A stretch of DNA of 64,000 bases from Bosea vestrisii (GTDB lineage: Bacteria; Pseudomonadota; Alphaproteobacteria; Rhizobiales; Beijerinckiaceae): NCBI RefSeq assembly GCF_030144325.1, contig NZ_CP126307.1:3269001-3333000 (forward strand), in the 5' to 3' direction. A program made the position numbers and the translations under genes. The notes beneath the pieces were generated by a model that saw only the letters and a list, made by a program, of their open reading frames with translations, ran no database searches and was not told where the DNA came from. Shown here in pieces: positions 18,504 to 26,781 of this stretch; position 1 is the first letter of the stretch; each line of letters starts with the position of its first letter.

Positions 18504-18854
18504 ATGAGCATCAAGCGCATCGCCCCCGGCCCCCGCATGTCGAAGGCCGTCGTGCATGGCAACACGGTCTATCTCGCCGGTCAGGTCGCCGGTGCGGCGG
18601 CCGGCAAGAGCGTCGGCGAGCAGACCAAGGACATCCTCTCGATCATCGACGGGCTCCTCGCCGAGGCCGGCACCGACAAGTCGAAGCTGCTGATGGTCAA
18701 CATCTGGCTCTCCGACATCTCGACCTTCGCCGAGATGAACGCCGTCTGGGATTCCTGGGTTTCGGCGGGCAACACGCCTGGCCGCGCCACCGTCGAGGCC
18801 AAGCTCGCCGGTCCGCAATACACCGTCGAGATCGCGGTCATCGCCGCGGTCTGA
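18504..18854 (+). CDS. RidA family protein
   Basis: 116-residue YjgF/YER057c/UK114-fold protein starting at ATG 18504. Blocks include RMSKAVVHGNTVYLAGQVA, EQTKDILSIIDGLLAEAGTDKSKLLMVNIWLSDI and GRATVEAKLAGPQYTVEIAVIAAV, with the conserved arginine in the GRATVEAKLA strand. RidA proteins hydrolyse reactive enamines and imines released by PLP enzymes. A second, frameshifted RidA-family gene lies at 62.9 kb. Confidence 0.88.
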   Translation: MSIKRIAPGPRMSKAVVHGNTVYLAGQVAGAAAGKSVGEQTKDILSIIDGLLAEAGTDKSKLLMVNIWLSDISTFAEMNAVWDSWVSAGNTPGRATVEAKLAGPQYTVEIAVIAAV

Positions 18855-18887
18855 CTACGATTGCGCAGGGGGTGGCGGTCTCGAAAC

Positions 18888-20273
18888 GTGAATCCGGAAC
18901 TCGCCACCATCCTGGCCCGTGTCTCGCAGCGCGAGGGCGTCCCCCCCGCGCTGCTGCTGGGCGTCCTCGCCTCGATGGCAGCGCCTGGCAAGACTGATTT
19001 CAGTCGCATCGAGCATGATCTCCTCCGCAAGGCCGGCGACTACAAGGCCTTGCATGCCCGCCTGCTGAAGCCGTCCGGCGTCGATCCAGAACTCGACCAC
19101 CTGCGCGCGGGGGCGGCGCGTCTGCTGGCCGAAGGGCGTCTTGCGGAGATGGATCGCATCCTGGCACAGGCGGAGCAGCGAAACCTCGACGGCACGGTCG
19201 CGCTCGACAAGATGTCGAAGGAGCGACTCCTAGCGGCCGCGGCTGGTCGCGGCGATCGCGCCGCCGCCGCGATATTGCAGCTCAACCCGAAGGCTTATGG
19301 CGAGGCGGCGGAACGCTTCGCGGAGGCTGCGCTGATCGCGGCCTCGGCCGACGCCGAGAGCGGGCGCGGCTATGCCTGGATGCAGGCTGATGCGCTGGCG
19401 CGCAAGGGCGCCGACTTTTCCGACAGGTCCGCTTTCGTCGCCGCGATCGAGCAATTGCGCGGCATGCTCGCCAAGCTCGACAATTTCGACGAGACCGTGC
19501 CCTGGGCCGAGACGCAGCTCAGGCTGGCGCGCTCGCTCACGGGGCTCTCGCATTTCGACGGCGGCGGCGGGTTGTTGCGGCAGGTGGTCGAGATCTATCG
19601 CACCACCCTGGACGATTTGACCCGCGCCAAGGCGCCGCGTCTCTGGGCTGCGTTGCAGACCAGGCTCGGCGAGGCTTTGCTGCGTCTTGGCGAGGCCGAG
19701 GACGATGCAACGCTGCTCGATGAGAGCGTCGCCGCCTTTCGCGCCGGGCTGTCCGGCCTGACGCGTTCGGACATGCCGCGCGAATGGGCGAGACTGCAAT
19801 GGGAGCTTGGCAAGGCCCATGTCGCGCTCGGCTTGCGTGCCAGCGGGGTCGCCGCATTCGAAGCGGCCGTGAACTGCTTCAAGCTGGTGCTCGAGGACCG
19901 TCCCCGCGAGAGCGTTCCGCTCGACTGGGCCGAAGTGCAGGATCGGATCGGCGCGGCGCTGGTCGGCCTCGCTGCCTATTATCGCGAGCCGGTCGTGCTG
20001 GAGGAGGCGATCGCCGCCTTCGATGCGGCACTGGAGGTTCGGCGCCGCGAGATCGTGCCCTCGCTCTGGGCCGAGAGCGCGGCCAACCGGGCCGAGGCGC
20101 GTCTCGAGCTGGCTGATCGCCTCCGCGACCGCTCCGAGGCCGAGAAGGCGACGGCTGAGCTCGTCATGGCGATCGAGACGATGCGCGGTCACGGCCTCGC
20201 GGCCGAAGCCAAGCGGCGCGAGCCGAAGCTTCCGCGCGCCGCCGCGTTGGTCGAGGCCCTGCGGAAGGCCTGA
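18888..20273 (+). CDS. Tetratricopeptide-repeat protein
   Basis: About 461 residues, alanine-rich and helical. The second half contains degenerate 40-50-residue repeats with the recurring pattern W-A-x-LQ-x-x-LG-x-A-L-x-x-LG (for example LWAALQTRLGEALLRLGEAE, WARLQWELGKAHVALGLR, WAEVQDRIGAALVGLAAYY). This is a TPR-like solenoid often seen in alphaproteobacterial adaptor proteins. No signal peptide or catalytic domain is visible. The start is uncertain: GTG 18888 is preferred, and TTG 18861 is an alternative in the same frame. The stop codon abuts the stop of the convergent aminotransferase. Confidence 0.72.
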   Translation: MNPELATILARVSQREGVPPALLLGVLASMAAPGKTDFSRIEHDLLRKAGDYKALHARLLKPSGVDPELDHLRAGAARLLAEGRLAEMDRILAQAEQRNLDGTVALDKMSKERLLAAAAGRGDRAAAAILQLNPKAYGEAAERFAEAALIAASADAESGRGYAWMQADALARKGADFSDRSAFVAAIEQLRGMLAKLDNFDETVPWAETQLRLARSLTGLSHFDGGGGLLRQVVEIYRTTLDDLTRAKAPRLWAALQTRLGEALLRLGEAEDDATLLDESVAAFRAGLSGLTRSDMPREWARLQWELGKAHVALGLRASGVAAFEAAVNCFKLVLEDRPRESVPLDWAEVQDRIGAALVGLAAYYREPVVLEEAIAAFDAALEVRRREIVPSLWAESAANRAEARLELADRLRDRSEAEKATAELVMAIETMRGHGLAAEAKRREPKLPRAAALVEALRKA

Positions 20274-21425
20274 TCAGGCCGTGACGCGCAGCGCGGCGAG
20301 CCGTTCCAGCGCCTTGTCCAGCGTCGCGTCGTGCTTGGCGAAGCAGAAGCGCACGACATTGCGCACTGGGCCCTCGGCATAGAAGGCACTGACGGGAATC
20401 GCCGCAACGCCGTGTTCGCTCACCAGCCGCTGACAGAAGGCGACGTCGTCGCTCTCGCCGAGCGGACCGATGTCGACATTGAGGAAATAGGTACCGGCGC
20501 TGGGCAACACGCTGAAGCCGAGGTCACGCAGGCCGCCGGCGAACCGGTCTCGCGAACGCTGGAAATCGGCGCGCATCCCCTCGAAATAGGCATCGTCCTT
20601 GCCGAGGCCATAAGCGACGGCCGCCTGCAGGTTCGGCGGTGTCGTGAAGGTGATGTACTGGTGCGCCTTGGCCAGTACGCGCATCAGCTCCGGCGCCGCC
20701 ATCACCATCCCGACCTTCCAGCCGGTCAGCGAGAAGATCTTGCCGGCCGACGAGATCTTGACCGTACGCTCGCGCATGCCCGGCCGGCTCATCAGTGGCG
20801 CGTGGCGGTGACCGTCGAAGACGACATGTTCCCAGACATCGTCGCAGATCGCGACCGCATCGTGCCGGACGCAGAACGATGCCAGCAGATCGAGATCGGC
20901 TTCGCTGAAATTGGTTGCCGTCGGGTTGAGCGGGTTGTTGAACAGCACCACCCTGGTCTTCGGCGAGAACGCCTGCGCCAGTGCCTCCTCGCTGAGTCCG
21001 AACTCGGGCGGCGTCAATGTGACGAACCTGGGAATGCCTCCAGCCCGGCGCACCAGTGGGAGATAGGCGTCGTACATCGGCTCGAACAGCACGACCTCAT
21101 CGCCGGGCGAGACGAGTGCCATCAGCGCGCCGGCGATCGCCTCGGTCGCGCCGGAGGTCACCATCACCTCGGTTTCCGGATCGAGCGCGAGGCCCTGCCA
21201 ATGGCGAAAGTGCGTGGCGGTCGCTTGGCGCAGCTCGGGCAGGCCCATCATCGGCGGATACTGGTTCCAGCCGTCGAGCACGGCCTCGGCCGCCTTGCGA
21301 CGCACATCCTCCGGGCCGGGATCGTCGGGAAAGCCCTGGCCGAGATTGACGGCCTGGTGCTCGCGCGCGAGCCGCGACATTGTTTCGAAGATCGTCGTCG
21401 GAAGGGCGGAGAAGATCGGGTTCAT
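20274..21425 (-). CDS. PLP-dependent aminotransferase, class I/II
   Basis: Fold-type I aminotransferase of 383 residues. The N-terminus is NPIFSALPTTIFETMSRLAREHQAVNLGQGFPDDPGPEDV, as in the methionine/kynurenine aminotransferase branch (YbdL-like). VTSGATEAIAGAL binds the cofactor phosphate, NNPLNPTATNF is the substrate loop, and SSAGKIFSLTGWKVG holds the Schiff-base lysine. The substrate is probably a neutral or aromatic/sulphur amino acid with a 2-oxo acid acceptor, but it cannot be fixed from the sequence. Confidence 0.87.
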   Translation of the reverse strand: MNPIFSALPTTIFETMSRLAREHQAVNLGQGFPDDPGPEDVRRKAAEAVLDGWNQYPPMMGLPELRQATATHFRHWQGLALDPETEVMVTSGATEAIAGALMALVSPGDEVVLFEPMYDAYLPLVRRAGGIPRFVTLTPPEFGLSEEALAQAFSPKTRVVLFNNPLNPTATNFSEADLDLLASFCVRHDAVAICDDVWEHVVFDGHRHAPLMSRPGMRERTVKISSAGKIFSLTGWKVGMVMAAPELMRVLAKAHQYITFTTPPNLQAAVAYGLGKDDAYFEGMRADFQRSRDRFAGGLRDLGFSVLPSAGTYFLNVDIGPLGESDDVAFCQRLVSEHGVAAIPVSAFYAEGPVRNVVRFCFAKHDATLDKALERLAALRVTA

Positions 21426-21530
21426 CGCGGCACTTCGGCTGGCTCAGGAACGATGGGAAGCCGCCATAGCACGCGCAACAGCCGCGCGCATCGTCTCCGA
21501 AAAGCGATAGAATCTGCGGAGTGATGAATA

Positions 21531-21557
21531 TTGACATTCGTCAGCAGTCAGTATTCT
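21531..21557 (+). promoter_or_regulatory. Possible promoter upstream of cobQ
   Basis: TTGACA at 21531-21536 is followed after 15 bases by TATTCT at 21552-21557, a sigma-70-like pair with slightly short spacing. It lies about 115 bases before the cobQ start in a 248-base intergenic stretch. I looked for a cobalamin-riboswitch B12 box between it and cobQ and did not find one. Confidence 0.4.
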
Positions 21558-21673
21558 CTAGCCCTCAGCCGGTTCACGCCAGCTTCTGCTGCTTCTTCGC
21601 CCCTTTGGAGCAGTGGGACGCTGACGTGGACCGGTGAGCTTTTTCAGGAGGCGGAAGCGCGCTAGGCAGGACC

Positions 21674-23158
21674 ATGCGTTCCTCCCGCCCAACTCCCGCG
21701 CTGATGCTGCTCGGCACCGGCTCCAATGTCGGCAAATCGCTGCTCGTCGCCGGCCTGTGTAGGCTCTTCGCCGATCGCGGCTTGAAGGTGCGCCCCTTCA
21801 AGCCGCAGAACATGTCGAACAATGCCGCCGCGACCGCCCAAGGCGAGATCGGCCGGGCTCAGGCCCTCCAGGCCCGCGCTGCCCGAATCGCGCCTCACGT
21901 CGACATGAATCCGGTGCTGCTCAAGCCTGAAAGCGAGCGCGGCAGCCAGATCATCCTGCAGGGCCGCGTCGCCGGCCATCTCGCCTCGGGTGATTTCAGT
22001 CGGCGCGGCGATTTCCTGCCCAAGGTGCTGGAGAGTTTCGCACGTTTGAGCGACGGCGCCGACCTGATCTTGGTCGAGGGGGCGGGCTCGCCGGCGGAAA
22101 CCAATTTGCGCGCTCGCGACATCGCCAATCTCGGTTTTGCGCGTGCGGCAGGCGTTCCCGCCATGCTGATCGGCGACATCGACCGCGGCGGCGTCATAGC
22201 GAGCCTGATCGGCACGCATGCCGTGCTTGATGCAGATGATCGCGCCATGATCCGCGGCTTTGCGATCAATCGCTTTCGCGGCGATGTTGGCTTGTTCACG
22301 CCAGCGCTCGACACGATCACCAAGGCGACCGGCTGGCCGAGCTTCGGCGTCGTCCCCTGGTTCGCCGATGCCGTACGCCTGCCGGCGGAGGACGGGCTCG
22401 ATCTGATGCAGGGCGTGCCGGTCCGTGACGGCGCGCTGAAGATCGTCGTTCCGGTCCTGCCCGGCATCGCCAATTTCGACGATCTCGATCCGCTGAAGCT
22501 CGAGCCCGGCGTCGAGCTCGTCTTTGTCGGGCCTGGCACGCCGCTGCCGGGCGATGCCGCCCTGGTGATCCTCCCGGGCTCGAAGACGACACTGCGCGAT
22601 CTCGCCCGGTTGCGGGAGGAGGGCTGGGACATCGACATCATCGCTCATCGTCGGCGCGGCGGTCACGTGCTCGGCCTCTGCGGCGGCTATCAGATGCTGG
22701 GCGCGGTCGTGCGCGATCCGCTTGGCCTGGAAGGGCCGGCCGGCCTGGCCCCTGGCCTGGGCCTGCTCGACATCGAGACCGAGCTGACGCCGGACAAGAC
22801 CGTGCGGGAGGTCGCGGTCGAACATCCCGACAGCGGTGCCATTGGCCGCGCCTACGAAATCCATCTCGGCTCCAGCGACGGACCGGACCGGGCACGGGCG
22901 CCATTCAGGGTCGAAGGCCGGCCGGAGGGCGCCCGCAGCGCCGACGGGCGGGTGGTCGGGACCTATCTCCATGGCGTCCTGACCTCGGACACGCTGCGCC
23001 GTGCCTGGCTCGAAAGCCTGACGGGAAAACGGGTCGCCGCCGGAGAGGCCTATGAGCCTGCGGTGGAGGTGGCGCTCGACCGGCTGGCAGAGCATCTCGA
23101 GCATCATCTCGATACTGCTGCGCTGCTCGAACTGGCGCGGTCGCGATCGCAATTTTGA
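21674..23158 (+). CDS. cobQ: Cobyric acid synthase
   Basis: ATP- and glutamine-dependent amidase of the adenosylcobalamin pathway, 494 residues, amidating four side chains of adenosylcobyrinate diamide. The N-terminal dethiobiotin-synthase-like P-loop is GTGSNVGKSLLVAGLCR, followed by PFKPQNMSNNAA. The glutaminase domain has the nucleophile loop VLGLCGGYQMLG, and the catalytic histidine in GTYLHGVL. Length is normal. It stands alone here, with no other cob genes in the window, between an aminotransferase and a TetR regulator. Confidence 0.96.
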   Translation: MRSSRPTPALMLLGTGSNVGKSLLVAGLCRLFADRGLKVRPFKPQNMSNNAAATAQGEIGRAQALQARAARIAPHVDMNPVLLKPESERGSQIILQGRVAGHLASGDFSRRGDFLPKVLESFARLSDGADLILVEGAGSPAETNLRARDIANLGFARAAGVPAMLIGDIDRGGVIASLIGTHAVLDADDRAMIRGFAINRFRGDVGLFTPALDTITKATGWPSFGVVPWFADAVRLPAEDGLDLMQGVPVRDGALKIVVPVLPGIANFDDLDPLKLEPGVELVFVGPGTPLPGDAALVILPGSKTTLRDLARLREEGWDIDIIAHRRRGGHVLGLCGGYQMLGAVVRDPLGLEGPAGLAPGLGLLDIETELTPDKTVREVAVEHPDSGAIGRAYEIHLGSSDGPDRARAPFRVEGRPEGARSADGRVVGTYLHGVLTSDTLRRAWLESLTGKRVAAGEAYEPAVEVALDRLAEHLEHHLDTAALLELARSRSQF

Positions 23159-23216
23159 CGAACGCTCGGCGAAAAATTGTCAGGAGCACACAAATAAAGC
23201 TTTGCGGTTCAATTTG

Positions 23217-23245
23217 TTGACGACTGACGAAATTCGTCATACTCA
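23217..23245 (+). promoter_or_regulatory. Promoter with a palindromic operator upstream of the TetR gene
   Basis: A perfect odd palindrome, TGACGAA-A-TTCGTCA, occupies 23225-23239. It sits between a -35-like TTGACG (23217-23222) and a -10-like CATACT/TACTCA (23238-23245). It lies about 65 bases before the TetR-family gene. A symmetric site inside the spacer is the classic place for an autorepressor operator, so I infer that the TetR protein binds here. Confidence 0.6.
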
Positions 23246-23306
23246 ACAATGGCGTCCGCAGACGGCCTATGGGAACAAGTCACCAGACCGGGAAGTTGCC
23301 CCTGGC

Positions 23307-23903
23307 ATGAGCACAATAGAGCGCGATACACGGCACGAGATCATCGACGTCGCCGAGCGGTTCTTCCGCCAGATCGGCTACCAGAAGACCACTGTCGCCG
23401 ACATCGCGAAGTCGCTGCGCATGAGCCCGGCGAACGTCTATCGTTTCTTCGACTCCAAGAAGGCGATCAACGAGGCTGTCGCCGAGCGCTCGATGACCGA
23501 GCTCGAGGCGACCGTCGCCGCGATCGCGGCCGAAAAGCGTCCCGCCGCCGAGCGTTTGCGCGACATTCTCGCTGCGACCTGCCGCATCAACGCGGCTCGT
23601 TATCTTGACAATCACCGCCTGCACGAGATGGTCGCCTGCGCCATGGAGGAGAGCTGGGACGTCATCCGTGGCCATATCGAGCGCTATGACGCGATCCTGC
23701 GCGCCGTCGTCGCCGACGGCATCGCCAAGGGCGAGTTCACCGCTCGCGATCCGGTCACGGCGACCCACTGCGTGCGCATGGCGATGTTGCGCTTCTGTCA
23801 TCCGCTTCTGCTCGGTCAGTGCGCCGAATTGCCGGGTCCGAGCATCGAAGAGATGATCGACTTCATCCTCGCAGGACTAGGTGCGCGCCGCCCTGCGCTC
23901 TGA
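23307..23903 (+). CDS. TetR/AcrR family transcriptional regulator
   Basis: 198-residue regulator starting at ATG 23307 (MSTIERDTRHEIIDVAERFF). The N-terminal helix-turn-helix is RQIGYQKTTVADIAKSLRMS followed by PANVYRFFDSKKAINEAVAE, typical of TetR. The C-terminal half (helical, with CRINAARYLDNHRLHEMVACAMEESWDVI) matches the uncharacterised TetR C-terminal ligand domain found in many alphaproteobacteria. A palindromic operator lies in its own promoter. The target genes other than itself are unknown. The divergent or downstream polysaccharide gene is a candidate, starting 57 bases later. Confidence 0.88.
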   Translation: MSTIERDTRHEIIDVAERFFRQIGYQKTTVADIAKSLRMSPANVYRFFDSKKAINEAVAERSMTELEATVAAIAAEKRPAAERLRDILAATCRINAARYLDNHRLHEMVACAMEESWDVIRGHIERYDAILRAVVADGIAKGEFTARDPVTATHCVRMAMLRFCHPLLLGQCAELPGPSIEEMIDFILAGLGARRPAL

Positions 23904-23960
23904 GCGAGCGCTTCCAGCTGCGTTGACAAGGCGGCGAGGGAGCGAGATACCCCGCCGCAC

Positions 23961-25928
23961 ATGCTGACCCTCTCCAAACAGAGCGCCAAGAAGCTCGCCG
24001 TCATCGTTCATGACCTGGCGATGACCGCGCTCGCGATCGTCTTCGTCTTCGCCGTGCGCTTCGATGGCTGGCTGTTCGACGAGCGGATGCGGCAATTGCC
24101 GACAATCCTGCCCTTTTTCGTCGCCTATGCCGGCGCGATTTACTGGTTTTTCCAGCTCTATCGCTCGAAATGGCGCTTCGCCTCGCTGCCGGACCTGTCG
24201 AACATCGTCCGGGCGGTCACGGTTCTGACCCTGACCTTGCTGGTCGTCGACTACGTGCTCGTCGCGCCGAACCTCTACGGCTATTTCTTCTTCGGCAAGA
24301 TCACGATCGTCCTCTATTGGCTGGTCCAGATCGCCCTGCTCGGCGGCCCGCGCCTGGCCTATCGCTACTTCAGATACTCCCGCACCAAGCACCAGGCGGC
24401 GCGCGAAGCGACGCTGCCAGCTCTGCTCCTTGGCCGTGGTGTCGATATCGAGATGGTGATCCGCGCCATGGAATCGGGAACCATGGGCAAGATGCGTCCG
24501 GCCGGTATTCTCTCGCCGCGCAGTGACGATCTCGGGCAATCCATTCGGGGCGTGCCGGTGCTCGGCCTGCTCTCGCAGATGGAGACGATCGCGGCTGACG
24601 CCAGCGAGCGGGGCGAGCCGTTCCGCCGCATCGTCGCGACGCCGAGCGCCCTGGCACCGGAGGCCGAGCCGGACAAGTGGCTCGCCAAGACGCGCAAGCT
24701 CGCCATCCCGATCTCGCGCCTCGATTCACTTGGCGAGGGCCTGCGCGGCAGCGAGCTGGCGCCGCTCGCGATTGAGGACCTGCTGGTGCGCCCTTCGGTC
24801 AAGATCGACCGCAAGCGGCTCGAAGGCCTCCTCAAGGGCAAGCGCGTCATCGTCACGGGTGGCGGCGGTTCGATCGGCTCGGAGATCTGCCTGCGTTGCG
24901 CCGCCTTCGGTGCGACGGAGCTGCTGGTCGTCGAGAATTCCGAGCCGGCGCTGTTTCACGTCACCGAGGCGCTGGCGGTGCAGGACCTGCCGATGCGGGT
25001 CACCGGCGCACTCGCCGATGTCCGCGACGAAGCCCGCATAGGACCGTTGTTCAAGGCATTCGCGCCAGACATCGTGATCCATGCCGCGGCGCTGAAGCAT
25101 GTGCCCTATCTCGAGGCCGATTGGGGCGAAGGCATCAAGACCAATATCTTTGGCTCGGTCGCCGCCATCGAGGCGTCGATCGCCGCCGGCGCCGGCATCT
25201 TCGTGATGATCTCGACGGACAAGGCGATCGAGCCGGTCTCGATGCTGGGTGCGACCAAACGCTTCGCCGAGATGTATGCCCAGGCACGCGACGCGGAATT
25301 CGCCGCCGGCAATCGCGGCACGCGCCTGGTCGCCGTCCGTTTCGGCAATGTGCTCGGATCGGTCGGCTCGGTGGTGCCGAAGTTCAAGGCGCAGATCGAG
25401 CGCGGCGGGCCGGTCACCGTGACCAGCCCGGACATGATCCGCTACTTCATGACCATTCGCGAGGCCTGCGATCTGGTCCTGACCGCCGCCTCGCACGCAC
25501 CCGAGCACGAGGCGCAGGACGAGCGTGCCGCGGTCTATGTCCTGAAGATGGGCCAGCCGCTCAAGATCATCGACCTCGCCGAGCGCATGATCCGCCTCGC
25601 CGGCTATGAGCCCGGTGTCGATATCGAGATCGCCGTCACCGGCGTCCGGCCGGGCGAGCGCCTGAACGAGATCCTCTTCGCCAAGGACGAGCCGATGGCC
25701 GAGACCGGGCTCGACGGCGTCATGGCGGCCAAGCCGATCTTTGCCGGGCGCGCCCGACTGCAGGGCTGGCTCGACGAATTGGAGCGGGCGCTCGCGGCGC
25801 AGGACAGGCTCGGCGCCGAGGCAGTGCTCGAAGCGGCGATTCCGGATTTCAGCCGGCGCCAGTCGGGCTCGCTGCCAGCCGCGCCAGAGCGGCCTTCGTC
25901 TCAGCAGGTGGTCGCCAGCCAGCGCTGA
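23961..25928 (+). CDS. Nucleoside-diphosphate-sugar 4,6-dehydratase, membrane-anchored (WbpM/CapD family)
   Basis: 655 residues. Four N-terminal membrane segments (for example VHDLAMTALAIVFVFAVRF and FFVAYAGAIYWFFQLY) are followed by a CoA-binding-like linker. A C-terminal short-chain dehydrogenase domain then starts at VIVTGGGGSIGSEICLR. The catalytic motif STDKAIEPVSMLGATKRFAE has Met-x-x-x-Lys instead of Tyr-x-x-x-Lys, as in WbpM and CapD UDP-HexNAc dehydratases. It is inferred to convert UDP-GlcNAc to the 4-keto-6-deoxy sugar. The last 80 bases overlap the convergent reductase gene. Confidence 0.9.
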   Translation: MLTLSKQSAKKLAVIVHDLAMTALAIVFVFAVRFDGWLFDERMRQLPTILPFFVAYAGAIYWFFQLYRSKWRFASLPDLSNIVRAVTVLTLTLLVVDYVLVAPNLYGYFFFGKITIVLYWLVQIALLGGPRLAYRYFRYSRTKHQAAREATLPALLLGRGVDIEMVIRAMESGTMGKMRPAGILSPRSDDLGQSIRGVPVLGLLSQMETIAADASERGEPFRRIVATPSALAPEAEPDKWLAKTRKLAIPISRLDSLGEGLRGSELAPLAIEDLLVRPSVKIDRKRLEGLLKGKRVIVTGGGGSIGSEICLRCAAFGATELLVVENSEPALFHVTEALAVQDLPMRVTGALADVRDEARIGPLFKAFAPDIVIHAAALKHVPYLEADWGEGIKTNIFGSVAAIEASIAAGAGIFVMISTDKAIEPVSMLGATKRFAEMYAQARDAEFAAGNRGTRLVAVRFGNVLGSVGSVVPKFKAQIERGGPVTVTSPDMIRYFMTIREACDLVLTAASHAPEHEAQDERAAVYVLKMGQPLKIIDLAERMIRLAGYEPGVDIEIAVTGVRPGERLNEILFAKDEPMAETGLDGVMAAKPIFAGRARLQGWLDELERALAAQDRLGAEAVLEAAIPDFSRRQSGSLPAAPERPSSQQVVASQR

Positions 25929-26781
25929 GCAAAGCGCCGGGCGAAGCCACGAGCCCGTTCGCCAGACGTTCATAGGCCGCGGGGCGCCCGGCGAGCCGCG
26001 CCGCCAGTGCGAGCAGGGGGGATGGAACCGGGATCAACCCCGGCCCACGCCCGAGGCCGGCTCGCATCGCGGCGAGCATCTCGGTGACAGACAGGGGCTC
26101 CGGGTCAGCAACGATGTAGCTGCGCCTTGCCGGGCAGGCTTCGCTCAGCGCGAAAGCCACCGCCTCGGCGAGATTCTCGATCGCCAGCAGCGAGCGCTTT
26201 GCCGACAATGCGCCGAGCGGCAGCGGTACGGGCAGCCGTGCCAGCTTCAGCAACGCGGCCATGTTGGCCTTCACGCCCGGCCCGTAGACCAGCACCGGCC
26301 GCAGCGCGACCCAGTCGAGATCGAACTCGATCAGGGCCTGTTCGGCAGCGAGCTTTGACCGGCCATAGGCGTCGGTGGGTGCGGGCGGATCAGCCTCGCT
26401 TAGCGGGTGGTCGCTGATCGGCCCGCTCTGCGCTCGGATCGAGGACAGGAAGACGAAGCGCTGGACGCCTGCCACCTCCGCAGCCCGTGCCAGCGCCAGC
26501 GTTGCATCGGTGTTGACCGCCCGATAGCGCTCTTCGGGGATCGTGCCGTCGGCATGGGCGAGCCCGGCGCTATGGACGACGAGATCGACCCCGTCGAGCA
26601 GCGGCCGCCAGTCGACCGACGTGCCGAGATCGCCGATCGCGACCTGTTCGACACCGGAAATGGCGGAGACCGTCCTTCTGCCTGCTATCCGCAGGCGGTA
26701 GCCGCGGGCGACGAGGTCGTGAAGCAGATGCCGGCCGACGAAGCCGCTCGCGCCGGTGAGCAGGACGCGTTCGCCGCTCAC
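25849..26781 (-). CDS. NAD-dependent epimerase/dehydratase, UDP-sugar 4-reductase type
   Basis: Extended short-chain dehydrogenase of 310 residues. The start is taken as GTG 26781 (MSGERVLLTGASGFVGRHLL), with a GTGA overlap to the stop of the upstream glycosyltransferase gene. The Rossmann motif is TGASGFVG, and the catalytic serine/Tyr-x-x-x-Lys set is in LSSIRAQSG and DAYGRSKLAAE. Together with the WbpM-like and WbpL-like neighbours it corresponds to WbpV/WreQ, which reduces the 4-keto sugar, for example to UDP-N-acetylquinovosamine. That product is inferred from context. Confidence 0.82.
   Translation of the reverse strand: MSGERVLLTGASGFVGRHLLHDLVARGYRLRIAGRRTVSAISGVEQVAIGDLGTSVDWRPLLDGVDLVVHSAGLAHADGTIPEERYRAVNTDATLALARAAEVAGVQRFVFLSSIRAQSGPISDHPLSEADPPAPTDAYGRSKLAAEQALIEFDLDWVALRPVLVYGPGVKANMAALLKLARLPVPLPLGALSAKRSLLAIENLAEAVAFALSEACPARRSYIVADPEPLSVTEMLAAMRAGLGRGPGLIPVPSPLLALAARLAGRPAAYERLANGLVASPGALLSAGWRPPAETKAALARLAASPTGAG

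Noticed and set aside
21540..21673. Cobalamin riboswitch in the cobQ leader
   Set aside because: No B12-box-like sequence or matching stem arrangement could be found by eye. A covariance search would decide.
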